From the NCBI GenBank assembly GCA_951804985.1, contig OX638131.1, positions 43,065,121-43,129,120 of the forward strand: a stretch of 64,000 nucleotides of DNA, written 5' to 3'. This document shows, in pieces, positions 1 to 11,479 of the stretch. How positions within the stretch are numbered: position 1 is the first letter of the stretch; every line of letters begins with the position of its first letter. The stretch is from Dryomyza anilis (taxonomy: Eukaryota; Arthropoda; Insecta; Diptera; Dryomyzidae). The notes beneath the pieces were generated by a model, which did no database searches, was not told the DNA's origin, and was given only the letters and a program-made list of their open reading frames with translations. The translations under genes were made by a program, and so were the position numbers.

Positions 1-164
1 AAAACAAATATTACTTTGAAATATATCTGATTTCTTACATTGGGAATTGTCTAACTATCATTGGACATTTTTTTTTATATCGTTAATCTCGACATAAATT
101 GTAAGAATTACAAGAAAAATAAAATCAGAATACTTAAAAAAAAATACTTCTATCCATGGACTAA

Positions 165-300
165 AGCTCTTCCGGATCTGGTTTAAAAAAATTTTTAACT
201 AGCGGTTCCGGTTTCAACCAATCAAATTAAATGGGTTCCGATTCCGGTTTCACATATTCCGGTCCCAAAAATCCGATTTCTGTTCTTCGTGATCCCTGTT
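165..300. repeat. degenerate GGTTCCGG-rich repeat patch
   Basis: Spaced copies of GGTTCCG and ATTCCGGT occur in otherwise AT-rich sequence. The reverse complement of the motif (GGAACCGG) is prominent at 44.65-44.73 and 45.34-45.6 kb, so this looks like a dispersed or decayed satellite-like family. No function is evident. Confidence 0.4.
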
Positions 301-447
301 TCTATCAAATTTTTACAAAATCCTAAATAAGGATTTTGTTCTTTTTTTCAAGTTTTCAAAAACTCTATTTAAAAAAATAAATTGATTCGACCTTTATTTT
401 CGAACCACCATTTCATAGAATGAGACTTAAATGTTCTCAGAAACCAA

Positions 448-532
448 CTACGTCATTGGACTTTTATTGTAGTTGAGTATTCGAAAAGTCTCAAAAGGAT
501 CCGATTTGACAACAAAAAATCCAATGACGTAG
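448..532. repeat. 13-bp perfect inverted repeat
   Basis: CTACGTCATTGGA at 448-460 is matched by TCCAATGACGTAG at 520-532, and the similarity continues imperfectly into the loop. It contains the ACGTCA core recognised by CREB/ATF-type factors, but no gene lies near enough to support a regulatory role. It may be the core of a small MITE. Confidence 0.4.
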
Positions 533-1059
533 ATACTAGTTGAACTTTAAAGTGATCAATATGCGCAATAAATTTCTTTTTCCTCTATAAAAGTTATAAA
601 AAAAATATAAATTAATATTTTGTAAATTTTAAATGAATTTTTTTGTAGAAAACACGTTTAAAGTTTTCAATTGATTTTCACTTTGCATATAAAATGTATC
701 GGACATATAAAATACGAATTATTTATACAAGATGAAATATGATATAACGAATAATGCTGCACCATTAACTCCAAAATCGCATTTTTGAGTTATGAAATTA
801 TATGCCAATGAGCTCATGAGCTATATGCCACCCTATTCCATAACATGCTAATTCGATTAGGACTATTTTTAATGTTATTCAATTTTTGGATTCTTTATAT
901 CCTGTCAAATGTTGGTGCGAATCGGTCGATCCTACCCCAAAATATAACCAAAAATGTTCTTAGCATAGATGAAATGAAATTTTGAAAAGTTACAATCCAT
1001 ATCCTCTGAAAGTTTTTGAATTTTATGATATCCGAAGTAGACTTAGCCAATTTTGTTTT

Positions 1060-1320
1060 TTTGGGAGGGTATCATTCATATATTTGAAGTAAAACGTTTT
1101 CTTTCCTTTTTAGTTTTTGTAAAAATATTGAGGCATTTTTTTCGGCCGGGAATATTCCAAAATAATTTTGTAAAATAAAATTTTCTGGAACTCTCTTTTA
1201 AAAATTAATATATTTTTTCCAAAATTGGATATACATTTTTTTTTCAGACAATTTTTAGATTTTTTTTAATATTTATCATATAATAATAAAAAATAAATTG
1301 GTTTCTAATTATTCAGACCA
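1060..1320 (+). repeat. dispersed repeat, inverted partner at 23.94-24.12 kb
   Basis: The block containing TTTTTTCGGCCGGGAATATT and the preceding ATATTTGAAG...TTTCTTTCCTTTTAG segment matches the reverse complement of 23940-24120. The two copies are diverged. No coding content or termini were recognised. Confidence 0.5.
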
Positions 1321-2394
1321 TAATCCAAAATAAATAACTTTTTTTACGTACAATTTTTATCCCACAAATGTGTAATGTAGAAATTTTGTTCGTGACTTTT
1401 TTAGAGTACGAGAATTGGTCCATATCATTACATTGGTCTACATCATTATATTGGTCTATACAACCACAATCGGGACTGTTTCAACAGTTTAATGTATTCC
1501 TGGAAATTGAGCTACTATAATAAATTAATTAACACTTCCCAGCAACAAAATAAAAAAAATAGTTATGCGTATAATCATCGCGATGAAATCATGATTTGTT
1601 CGTGTATATGGAGACTTCCCGTTGTGTCTAGATTGAAGTTAAGTGGACCATATAATAACAAACAACGAGGCAAAAAAGATACAAATATGGTATCGACCAT
1701 CGAAATACAACAACAACAACCAACAAGCAGTAGTTGGTCAGTTATAAATGGTAAAATGTGCTGTTCGGGTGGTCCATGAAGAAGCGCTGAGAAACAATAT
1801 TTACCAAAAAATAAAACATAAGTAAAACAAAAATAAATAATATAAAAAAAACACCCAAACACAAAAATCTTAAATTAAAAAAACAAAAATGTTAAAAAGA
1901 ATTCTAACAAATCATAAGAACATCGCCGAGAAAAATCAACGAATCATGGGACACCTAACGAGAACAGCATGGCTAACTTCAAGAGCTACCAATACGAATG
2001 GTCATAATTCAAAAACCATTTTGTATTCTGCATGTAGAATACGTATGAAAATATTCCGACACAGAAATACAGGGATACATTTCTGCAGTATTCTTTGATG
2101 AATATATTTCGTTTGCTGTTTCTTGCGGTTCTGTTTAGTTAATGGTCCTAACAAGCCAGTACAAATTCCCATTACAACCAATTATTAAAAAATAACAAGA
2201 GGATCCAATTATCTGCGCGGAGGCCATCGTAGGTAGCGCCAGCTGTATCTGTAGCTTTTTCGCCTTTGTAGGTAACTTAAACACTTCACAGCACTAAAGT
2301 TGACGGTATTGATGGTGGGCATAACGACCCGCCATTCGTGCTGGCAGTTACATAAGTTGGGATCTTTTATTTCGCAGTATAAGTATGGACAAGT
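1321..2394. other. AT-rich intergenic-type DNA with a short tandem repeat
   Basis: At 1412-1460 an 18-bp unit (core CATTATATTGGTCTA) is repeated about 2.5 times. A CAACAACAAC run lies near 1710. The two overlapping frames here on opposite strands (95 codons each) are low in complexity and show no family motif, so no gene is called. Confidence 0.5.
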
Positions 2395-2650
2395 AGCGTT
2401 GGTAGCTCGTCTGGTTAATGCATTGAACTACGAACGAAAAGTCGCTGGTGCGTTCGACTACGAGCCGAAAGGTCCCCGGTTCTATCCCCAGCGACTGCCA
2501 AAATCTTTTTCCTAGAAAACATTTTTATATGCGACGCTACCTCTCGGCAGTCAATGGCAAACTTACGTGAAAAGCCTATGTAAAGCTCTCACAAGCCGTT
2601 CGGATTCGGAATTAAACAATAAAAAATATAACACGCACTGCTCAACTAAG
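2395..2650 (+). repeat. tRNA-like SINE (family SINE-I), diverged copy
   Basis: A diverged tRNA-like head (GGTAGCTCGTCTGGTTAATG, then AAGGTCCCCGGTTCTA) is followed by the same body as the intact copy at 44975-45282: CTACCTCTCGGCAG, AATGGCAAACTTACG, AAGCTCTCACAAGCCG and ATAACACGCACTGCTCAA. A short duplication seems to have occurred inside the head. Such elements are transcribed by RNA polymerase III and mobilised by LINE proteins (known of the class). The weak promoter boxes suggest an inactive copy. Confidence 0.7.
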
Positions 2651-4709
2651 GTGGAAAAATTATTCATGACTAAGTTGATTGAATCATATTTTTCGTATGT
2701 AAACGTTCGATATCAAATATGCTACAAATCATAATTTATTGTGTCCTGTACTTGATATCCAGATATAGATTCCTGCAGTAAGATTTTATTATTTTATGTA
2801 TTGCACTTAAAATATGTTTGAAAGGGTCAAAATTGTAGTAGAAATTTAACGAAATTGAGTCTCTTTTTATCAACAATATGGATTTATACCGAAAAATTCT
2901 TATAATATGTATTTAAATATTGAATATGTAAATCCATATAAAAACGAGCCCTGATTATTATTGTTATTATATTACTATGGGTATAGACAACTTGAGAAGA
3001 AGATGCACGCAGAGAATTAATATGGTAGCGACATGATCGCGACAACCACACTATACTCTTTACAATCATAGAAGGATGTCACAATCAAAGTATAGTATTT
3101 TCAAATTTATTTCAACAATAATAAGGTCGCTATAATCATATTATAGTAGACAATTTATCATAATATGATTGTATTTCTGAAAAACCAAAATATGGTTGAT
3201 AAGAACCATGTTATGATTACGACAAAGACTTCCACGAACAAAATATGGTCAATACCAATCATACCATGATATTGACTAATCATAATAGAGTAATTTATTA
3301 TTTACAACCATATAATTCTCACTTACTGGCATTTTCACTCTATCTCACTTCAAAGTTGGCTATGGCGGTGAGTAGTATGAGTTTTTGTTTAATTAATGAT
3401 CAACTGATTACGCACATTTCTCCAAACTGGTTAAATATACAAGTGTTATATGTTCCATTGTTTCGTTGAGACCTCTAACTGCTTAAAAAATGATATTTCA
3501 TTTAGTCTATAAAGTGATCCTTCTGATTTAAAAATCGTCAACATTTCTTGGAATAATACCATTTTGATAGTTTTAATATTTCGCATTCAAATCCCATTCA
3601 AATCCAGGAAATCTAATTTTCTACGACTAACATGACTCTGAGTGTTAATTGGGTAATTTACCAACAAACCATTTAACTATTAAAAGCTAACTATATCGCG
3701 CTTAAGTGAACTCTTAAGAAACTTATAAACTGTCAGTATTTTTATATTAATAAAAATTGTGGAATATAAAAAACATAAGCAACCATGAATATTTAGTTCA
3801 ACATTTTGTTAAATTTTTGAGAAAAATTAAATAAATTAAATAGTGTTTTCAAATTTCCGTACGTTGTGTGCGATTGAAATCGCTCTTTAGTTAAGTGAGC
3901 ATAAGTGAACGAAACTTGACGAGGCTGAGTAAAGAAATCATTTTAGGCATCAGCATTCAAATAGTATGTACGCGTAAAATTACGTTTGGCTACTTAAACT
4001 GACGTAAGTGCAATATAGTTAGGGTTTTATTTTTAAATTCGATATAATAAAAATACATTTTCGTGAAAAAAAACTGAAAATATTTGATTGTGTGTTCTTA
4101 CACTCAGATGAAAATGTCCCACTAAGTCCATAATGGTACGACCATTGAATTAATGGTTCATTTTTTTCATATTAATTCAAAATTTATAATGTAGTTTTCT
4201 AAAGAATTTAATAGTATTTGAAAAGTGCCATTAATTTAATTAATTCAATATAACTGAATATAAGGTACAAGCACAATTGTTTTAATGTTTTTTTTTCTCC
4301 TATAACAATAAACATCACACTATGTGTCGTCTTTAGTAAGGACAAAATTTAATGAATATAAATTCATTTTATTTAACCTTTTCTTTTATATATATTTTTA
4401 TTTATAAATAATACATCCAACTTCTGTTATGGTAACGGACTCAAAAATAAATGCAGACTCAAGTATCAGACTCAAGCGATTATTAAAAGTGTTATAACCT
4501 TTTGGAACGAGACATGTCTTTTTAGATGTGTGTGATTTTTTCTATGTGAATTTCAATATCGACATATAAATTAAATAAATTATACTATAAAATAACTAAA
4601 ATCCATTTTGGTTTTAATAAATTATTAGGAAAATGTAATCGACTATTCCATAAAATTATTAATACGAATCAATAAATATGTATACGTATTCCTTATTGTA
4701 ATAAAAGAG
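2651..4709. other. AT-rich DNA, no gene
   Basis: About 2 kb of AT-rich sequence. At 2990-3300 there are many short variants of an ATCATATTATG-type motif in both orientations, suggesting a decayed palindromic repeat. No protein-family motif is visible in any frame. Confidence 0.55.
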
Positions 4710-4784
4710 TACCCCAGACAAAATTTTAAGCAGGCAAGTGGTTCGAAACACGCAGGCAAACATGCTACCTGTACGCATTGAAAT

Positions 4785-5107
4785 CACATTTTATATGAAG
4801 CTTTGAGGTAGGCAAAGGTGGGAATGTGGACAAAAGCTGCTAGTTCCCTGCTATAGCATGAAAACAAAATTGCTAGGGAAATAGCAGGCATAGGTAGGGT
4901 ATGGTAGCCAAACAAGTATAAGCAAAATGGTAGGCTCAGACAGGCACATTTTATATGAAGTTTTGAGTTAGGCAAAGGTGGGAATGTGGACAAAAGCTGC
5001 TAGTTCCCTGCATGCATGAAAACAAAATTGGTAGGGAACTGACAGGCATAGGTAGGGTATGGTAGCCAAACAGGTGTAAGCAAAATGGTAGGCAGGGTAA
5101 AGTAGGC
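4785..5107. repeat. two 160-bp tandem units inside the CCCCAGAC element
   Basis: CACATTTTATATGAAG begins at 4785 and again at 4945, and the two units stay alignable to about 5107 with few differences. Each carries GTGGGAATGTGGACAAAAGC and GGCATAGGTAGGGTATGG. A single reverse-complement relative lies at 44336-44475, so the family is dispersed. Confidence 0.75.
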
Positions 5108-5179
5108 AATGTGCTGGAAGCAAAATGGTAGGGAAAGGTAGGGAGCATAAACATTTAACATAATTCATCAGTTCCCATC

Positions 5180-5296
5180 CATCCCACAGTACCAAAAACG
5201 TCTTGTTGTACAATAACACCGACGAATTTTGTTTGTTAAATTTTCGCGAAAACCTCAAACGCTTCGATTCTCTATTGCTGGATTCGCATATGTTTT
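5180..5296 (-). pseudogene. captured gene fragment, homologue of the 59.4-kb fragment
   Basis: Reading leftward on the minus strand, a possible splice acceptor (CCTTCAG) ends at 5297 and an open segment follows, starting with residues NICESSN. From 5294 down to 5202 it aligns codon by codon with 59505-59600: about 17 of 31 residues agree (NICES, SK, NKQ, LLY.K), and one whole-codon gap is needed. Several codon differences are synonymous, as expected if both came from related protein-coding genes. The reading frame continues past the fragment into the 160-bp repeats, where it cannot be real. There is no start codon in context and no clear donor, so this is a fragment inside a transposon and not a working gene. 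The protein family is uncertain; the better-preserved partner looks Tudor-like. Confidence 0.5.
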
Positions 5297-5450
5297 CTGA
5301 AGGAACTCCGAATTGTTTGTTATTGTGTTTGCAATTTTGCCAAAAAAGTGATTGCAGAAAGCAATAACAAATCACGTGTATATTAAAAACAACATGTGTT
5401 TGTTTTTGTACAGCAAGAAGTTTTTGTTTCGGGCGTCATGACGGTTGAAA

Positions 5451-5493
5451 CTATGTGTATTTTCTATGTGTATTTTCTATGTGTATTTTCTAC
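5451..5493. repeat. 15-bp tandem repeat, three units
   Basis: The unit CTATGTGTATTTTCT is repeated about three times just inside the right end of the TIR element. Confidence 0.75.
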
Positions 5494-5603
5494 CATATTC
5501 CTGTGAGTTTTCCTCAAAACTACTACTATAATACCAGTTTCTTTGCATATTTTTTGTCTGGGGTACATGATAAAATTTATAGTTCAACAACATGTATTAA
5601 TAA

Positions 5604-6260
5604 CACTGCCCTGCGCTCATTATGGTGCAGTAAAAGTTGCAGTAAATATTGGATGCATTTATGGCGCATTTGTCAAATTGGCTCTAGTTTTTGAGATATA
5701 GCCCAATTTTATATTTCCCATTATTTTGGTCTTCTTGTATTTTTAAAATTCCAACAAAAGAAAATATGAAATTATTTTTTCGATATTAGACGCAGAAAAT
5801 ATCGCGCTACAATACAAACATTTGATTGAATGCGTGAACAAATTTGTTTACGATAAATAAGCTAAAGAAATTCAAATTTGTTCAAAGAGTTGAAAATTTT
5901 GGTAATAAAAAACGTTATTACTTAGTGGACAAAAATGTTTTAAATTATTTTTATGAACTTTTATGTGGATCCAAGTATCCTTTTTAAAGTCACATCTAAC
6001 AAAATATATTACGACTCTTGGTTAAAAAGTTATAAATACTATTTTAAATATAGACATACATTTTTTACTTGATAAATTTAAATCTGCAAAATTTACAAAA
6101 TCTCAACATTTTAATTTAACAATTCAAAAAAAGTTGTCTTTATTTAATCTAGTAATTATAATTTTTTAACTAAAAGATGTAATTTATTCTCTTAACTGGC
6201 GCTATATAACATGGCATAAAAATCAACTTTAACATTTTTGTCCATTATATAAAAAAGATT
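5604..6260. mobile_element. MITE-like element (CACTGCCC family), degraded right end
   Basis: From CACTGCCCTGCGCTCATTAT onward, about 350 bp align with the complete copy at 27742-28319. Shared blocks are GCAGTAAAAGTTGCA, CAAATTGGCTCTAGTTT and TTACTTAGTGGACAAAAATG. An inverted match (ACATTTTTGTCCATTATA near 6230) marks part of the second arm. The right terminus is decayed. No coding content. Confidence 0.6.
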
Positions 6261-7210
6261 TTCATTCCTAACATTTTAATAGTTTAATAGTTTCAATTGA
6301 AATATTATTAATTTACCATGATTTTTTCTGGTTGTAACAATTTATGGGAATAACTTTCCGCTATCAGCACGATAAACAGTGGTGGCACAAATAATAGGAA
6401 CGAGCATATTTTTTTTAGTAATTCTTAAATAAAAATATTTTTATATTAATACGAAACTATTTAAATTGTACAATACTTTTGATATTTTTATAACCATGTA
6501 TAATTTTCTTGTTTTTCTTTGATCCTAAATTCTAATTAAGTAATAAAAAATGGTTTAAAACAAAATAAAAATTTTCGAGTTTATCTTCAATATTAAAAAA
6601 CCTTTGAGAATATTGATTTCATTAATATATTAAAACTTGAGAAATTTAAGAAACCATAATTTTACAAAAAAACCTAAAACATAATTATTCTTACCATTGT
6701 TACGACTAATTTTAATATACTAATGAATGTTAATATACATATCCGTTTTTAAGATATGAACTCTGAGGTTTTCGGACAATTTTTAATTATTTATTTAGTA
6801 TTTATGATCTAACGATAAACAAGAAAATGATTTATGATTACCAAACTATCTATCAATATTACTTTACATACATACATACATGGACAAATCCATTTTGCAG
6901 GCAACATATTATGTTTGCAACAATATATTTTGAATTTCTAGACATATAAAATATGTTTATAATAATATATAACCATTAGTTATGCAATATATATCAAAAG
7001 CATATTTAAAAAAATTAATATAAAAGTAACAACAAATCAAAGTTAGAAAATTTATGATTATAAACATTAATATGCTGCCTGCATGCACATTTTTCTTAGA
7101 GCGTATGTATATAGTCGGTAATACTGTAAATCCGCCTACTTGCATGTGAAAATTACGCATATTTTGTGTTAAAATTTTTAATTATATGTTGACTCAGAAT
7201 GCCGTTCGTA
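6261..7210. other. AT-rich DNA with a dispersed repeat at 6895-7100
   Basis: Mostly AT-rich sequence. The segment from TTTTGCAGGCAACATATTAT (about 6893) to about 7100 is repeated in the same orientation at 15098-15290, within another element. No gene is seen. Confidence 0.5.
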
Positions 7211-8840
7211 CACGGATAGAAAAGATTTGTTTGAATATGTTTGAATGTAATTAAAAAGTAATACGAAATTACCATACATGTATTAGGAATGAAGTGTAAT
7301 TAAATTATAATCGAAATTGAATTTATTTTTGTACACGTGTGAACATTATTATATTGTCCAGCAGAATCTGTCAAATTTACCATAAATATGTTACAATACC
7401 AACATAAAATTTTAATTGAATTAACTATTTCTTGGCAATTTACTTGGTTAAAACTATGTTTCGAAACACAGAAAATGCTAATCAAATCTAAATACAACGT
7501 ATGTTGGCAACGCTCGTCTTAATTCGATAATTTTTCGACTGACGAAGTTGGCAACGTTGCGCAGTATTTTCTACCTACGCCATCTTTTGCCATCGTTTGA
7601 ACATATTGATGTTTAAAAACAAACAAAAAAGAAATTAGATTTAAATAAATGTATTCTTGCAACATTCTTCTTGTATACGAAGTTGGCACTCGTTGAGTAC
7701 TCGGTGATCGGCATTTTCTGCGTACGTGTCTTTTGTTGTTCGTTGAGAAAACGTGTTCGCGTCGGTAATAATTTTGTTATTTGTAAATTAAATAAATATA
7801 TAAATTGTGTTACAAAAAGTACAAATAGTAACAGTGTATAATATAGTGAAGTATATAATTTCTGAAACTAATGTGAAAAAACCACAAATAAAAATCTGTG
7901 ATTCGATTTTCAAACAGAATTTGGCATGTTTTTTTACAAAAGCCTCCGTGAATTCCTTGCCTACACTATGTGCTGTACTGAGATCAACTGTAACTGTACC
8001 AAATATAAAGCGAGCCTGGATCGTCTGGTTTAGCGTCTGCAATTGTGCAATTGTGCATTCATTGATGCTGTCACTTGTACTTGCAGTTTTAAACCAATTA
8101 TTTATTTATGCATTTAAAAATTTGTATATGAATTCAATTATTATAAATTCACACTGTGCATGTTTAAAGATATTTAATAAAAATTAATAAAAAAAAAACA
8201 TTTATTTTAATTTTATTTTCAGGATTATATTTAAATATGTTTTTATGCATACATACTACTTTTTGTACTGAAACAACTGATATGTTTCACTGGAAACATA
8301 TTTATATTCAGGTCGTTCAAAAACATGTTTTATTTTGAACATATTTATGTTTCGGTTCAAATATTTATTTTATTTGGATGTAGTAATTATTATGATTCCA
8401 TTTAACCATACTCCATTTTAAGGGGCAACATTAAAATGTTTCCGGGACATTATAATGTAAGTCAGAGCTCATTACAACAATGTTCAAGTCTCAATACAAC
8501 CCTGTTTACAAATGATTTATCAGTCAATTATATATTATGTTTACATAAAATTCCAAACATACATATTAATGCAAAATTATGTTTGGGAGAGCCCTTTTTT
8601 TTTGCAGCGTGTAGTAATTATTATGATTCCATTTAACCATACTCCATTTTAAGGGGCAACATTAAAATGTTTCCGAGACATTATAATGTAAGTCTGAGCT
8701 CATTACAACAATGTTTAAGTCTCAATGCAACCCTGTTTACAAATGATTTATCAGTCAATTATATATTATGTTTACATAAAATTCCAAACATGTTAATGCC
8801 TGCAAAATTATGTTTGGGAGAGCCCTTTTTTTGCAGCGTG
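7211..8840 (+). mobile_element. 1.6-kb element with CACG/CGTG ends, TA-flanked
   Basis: The segment begins CACGGATAGAAAAGATTTG and ends TTTTTTTGCAGCGTG, with TA on both outer sides. A shorter, reverse-oriented copy lies at 34807-36095. They share the ends, the AATACATGTATGGTAATTTC block, the GCCAACTTCGTATACAAG-type block and the AACATAATTTTG-rich tail. A tail unit of 231 bp is tandemly duplicated here (8380-8610 and 8611-8841). The frame at 7807-8187 (126 codons) lies in the element and shows no family motif. Probably a non-autonomous DNA transposon; class unassigned. Confidence 0.6.
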
Positions 8841-8841
8841 T
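8380..8841 (+). repeat. tandem duplication of a 231-bp unit
   Basis: GTAGTAATTATTATGATTCC starts at 8380 and again at 8611, and the following 230 bp are nearly identical, ending both times in TTTGCAGCGTG. The high similarity implies a fairly recent duplication. The short similar frames in the two units are a by-product. Confidence 0.85.
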
Positions 8842-9025
8842 ATCGATATCGTTACTAGATCATTGCGAGTACATGGAGAAATCACACGATTCAGATCCGT
8901 TCTCGTAAAGATATCGTTCGTCAAATGGACCTAGATGGTAGGTAGATATCGAAACGATATGTCGGAGTTTTCTCGATACGAGATATTTTTCGAAATCGGA
9001 ACGATATCGAAGAAAAAAAAAACGG
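8841..9025 (+). repeat. ATCGATATCG-rich dispersed repeat, copy 1
   Basis: About 185 bp matching 30248-30435 in the same orientation: TATCGATATCGTTAC, GATCATTGCGAGTA, ATGGAGAAATCACAC and GTCGGAGTTTTCTCGATACG. Both copies are unusually rich in CGATATCG palindromes. It directly abuts the end of the preceding element. No coding content or termini recognised. Confidence 0.65.
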
Positions 9026-9960
9026 TCAATCGAGCCGCTATTGATTTCAAAGTTTTATGAATTTTTATTTGTATTTCCATTGATTAATTCGTGCTTCGCT
9101 TTATGCAGCGAACCGCATTCATTTCTTCTGGTATTTTTGATGGTTTTTCTGGAATCCATTGTGGCCCAAATGAAGCGCCATATTGCGACTTGTTTGCTCG
9201 TCGTGGCGTTTAAATTAGATGTGCTCGCTAAGCATGGCCGGTGGGAAGTAGCCAAAGCAGAAGCAACATCGCCGATGGTGGTCAGAATGGTTTCGATTTT
9301 CGGTTACTGTCGGCTCAATTGGTAACAATTTCAGGTAATTTGTTGCCACAGTCGGGCCATAGTCGGGCTGCGGTTGCGCATGCGGCGGTGCGGAAATGCG
9401 GTGTTGTTGATGATGACTTCACGATTTGTCTTCATTATTTTCATTCCTTGAAATGCTCAGATTTCGCTGTGGTGTTTAGTGGCCATCATTGGATCGGTGC
9501 TGAACTATTTGGCCGTCTTTTTGTGAAGTTTGGACATCATATTTTGCCACCGACTTCGATGGGTCGATTGCTGTTTTTGTTTCTCATGTCCTTTGCTGTT
9601 GCTGTTAACTCTCCGGTGGTCCGTGTGGCTCAGTCATCGGAGACGTATGAACTGACAGACGGACGGACACTAATACAATCATACACGGACACACAAATAC
9701 CAATTAACATTGTTAATTAATCAGGCAAATAATATGCGTTGAAATTGTGTTTTATTAGTCGCTTTCAACAGCCTTTTTGTCGGCCACTCCGCGCTTTTTG
9801 CTGCTGTGGAATTTATTGCAATCGTTGTTGTTGTTGTTGTTGTCGTCGTCGTCGATGCATCCATGTTGTTAGCAGCTTGTTAACCATGTTGTCTTGTTTG
9901 CTTAAAAGAGCCTTTATGGCTGCGTCTCATATCCTGAACCCATAAAATATTATTGGCGCA
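9026..9960. other. GC-richer single-copy-like island, candidate noncoding regulatory DNA
   Basis: Base composition rises clearly relative to the flanks and no repeat family of this window is present. Frames are open on both strands (for example 159 codons on plus at 9241-9720), but they overlap each other in different frames and show no family motif. A CAACAACAACAACGACGACG-type run (complement, about 9820-9855) adds low complexity. A noncoding conserved region near a gene is the best guess; an unrecognised exon cannot be excluded. Confidence 0.3.
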
Positions 9961-10149
9961 TTTTTGCATGCGAGCTAAGAGGATTGGCTTCAGGAAATAC
10001 CCAATTATGAGAGGATACAAAAAAGGCTTATGTGTTTTGTTGAGTAGTGGTGAGTTGTGACAAGCGAAAGTCATAATTTATGTGAGTTTAAAATATAACA
10101 TTTTGGAACTCTGATATAAAATTTATTTTAAATTAATTTACTACCTAAT

Positions 10150-10735
10150 AACATACCTTATAAATAAATGTAAATTCTATGTAAGCCGCGTTACTTTTGA
10201 CCTCATTATAATTCCCTAGAATAACTTTTTCTAGAGGCATAATCGGGAACTGATCATTGTATTTTTACCCTGCTATAGACATACAAAGAAAAAATAATCA
10301 ATATAAATATAGCATCCTACATTAATTGCATTCATTAATCAATCGAGCAATGAAATCCACAAATTTAATGAAAACATTTGCTAATCTTCGTTAATTCAGC
10401 ATTTCCGTTTGCTAATATTAATATTAGTACCTCAATGCAGCAAATTAATTAGTCGGCGCAGTTTCAGCAATTATATATTGCTACTAAATTATTTGCTGAA
10501 TTGACGTACTAATATTCATATTAGCAAACGGAATTGCTGAATTAACGAAGAGGTAGGTTGCTATATTTATGTTGATTATTTTTTTTTTGTATGTCTATAG
10601 CAGGGTAAAAATATAATGATCAGTTCCCGATTATGGCTCTAGAAAAAGTTATTCTAGGGAATTGTAATGAGGTCAAAAGTATCGCGGTTTAAATAGAATT
10701 AACATTTATTTAAAAACTTATTTAGTGTATGTAAT
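10150..10735. mobile_element. foldback element, arms spanning nearly the whole length
   Basis: The left arm (about 10150-10330) and right arm (about 10555-10735) are long inverted repeats. Examples are ACTTTTGACCTCATTATAAT against ATTGTAATGAGGTCAAAAGT, and TACCCTGCTATAGACATACA against TGTATGTCTATAGCAGGGTA. The middle is also palindromic (TTGCTAATATTAATATTAG and its complement), so the element could fold into one hairpin of nearly 600 nt. Related half-elements occur at 23690-23895 and 62090-62215. No coding frame; a foldback or large MITE. Confidence 0.8.
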
Positions 10736-10947
10736 CAATATTACATAGTGCTACAAAATATTCCATCTTTCGAATTGATATCGGTTTTAGGATAATATTA
10801 GATCGCTCATCTCGAATCTGAAGTACGTAATAAAAAAATACATTTTTGCTTTCTTATTACTCTATTTAATAGATTTATCTAAGGTCATTTTGTTTTTAAG
10901 CACCCCAACTCATTTTTAATGTGAACCTAATTTTAATGGGAACATAG

Positions 10948-11110
10948 TAGCCGCGATAGTTCAGTGGTTAGTACGTTGGACGACAAGCCGAAAGGTCCCA
11001 TGTTCAGCCTGGACTGGGGCTAAGAACATATTTTCAATAAAAACATTTTTCTATACGCGCTAATGGTAAACCTACGAAAGTAAAACATTGTTCTCACGCG
11101 TCTCTCCCGT
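10948..11110 (+). repeat. tRNA-like SINE (SINE-I), 5' part
   Basis: The head GCCGCGATAGTTCAGTGGTT, then AAAGGTCCCATGTTCAGCCT and GGACTGGGGCTAAGAACAT, matches the intact copy at 44975. The body is shorter (GCGCTAATGGTAAACCTACG, TTCTCACGCG) and decays after about 11110. Confidence 0.7.
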
Positions 11111-11479
11111 CGCAGTTCTTTTGATGTTGTGAATTAGAAAAGTCTATTTTTTAAAATTTTTGATTTTGAACGTTCATAACTTCTGTCAGTTAAAAGCTGT
11201 TAAGCCAAAAATTTACTTAAAGTTTCAGCTGAATTAATACACTTTCACCCCGTACCCACTCTTACTGCCGGGACGTTCCGACCCTGGCCGCTGGAGGCGT
11301 TGTAGCTGAATTTAGTCCAATTTTTGAATTTGAACGTTCCTAACTCAAAACCTTTATTAGTTTTTAAGATGAAATTTATTTGAACTTCTTGCTTAATGAA
11401 TACCCATTCAGACGATACCAAATCATATTGCAAAATCTTTCCAAACCTGGTCGCTAGATGCTTTAAAGTTGATTTAATA

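Larger units (their letters stand above)
1..1059. other. AT-rich DNA without a recognisable gene
   Basis: No coding frame worth reporting is visible. Two small structures stand out: a GGTTCCGG-rich patch at about 165-300, also seen at 44.65-44.73 and 45.34-45.6 kb, and a 13-bp perfect inverted repeat (448-460 and 520-532). The rest is homopolymer-rich AT sequence. Confidence 0.6.
4711..5564. mobile_element. TIR element (CCCCAGACAAAA) carrying a gene fragment
   Basis: The ends are perfect inverted repeats: CCCCAGACAAAA at 4711-4722 and its complement TTTTGTCTGGGG at the right end, directly flanked by TA on both sides (GTACCCCAG...CTGGGGTAC). The element is 854 bp. Inside are two tandem copies of a 160-bp block (4785 and 4945) rich in GGTAGG and GGCAAA, then a non-repetitive segment (about 5107-5400) with a minus-strand protein-like fragment. 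No transposase frame is visible, so it is non-autonomous. The TA flank suggests a Tc1/mariner-type integrase, but the class is not certain. Confidence 0.65.

Noticed and set aside
9241..9720. 159-codon plus frame
   Set aside because: It overlaps another plus frame in a different phase and a minus frame, and has no recognisable domain. An exon cannot be excluded but is not supported.
9820..9860. GTTGTTGTTGTTGTCGTCGTC run as a possible functional repeat
   Set aside because: Trinucleotide runs like this are common in fly noncoding DNA and occur several times here (37.6, 61.6 kb).
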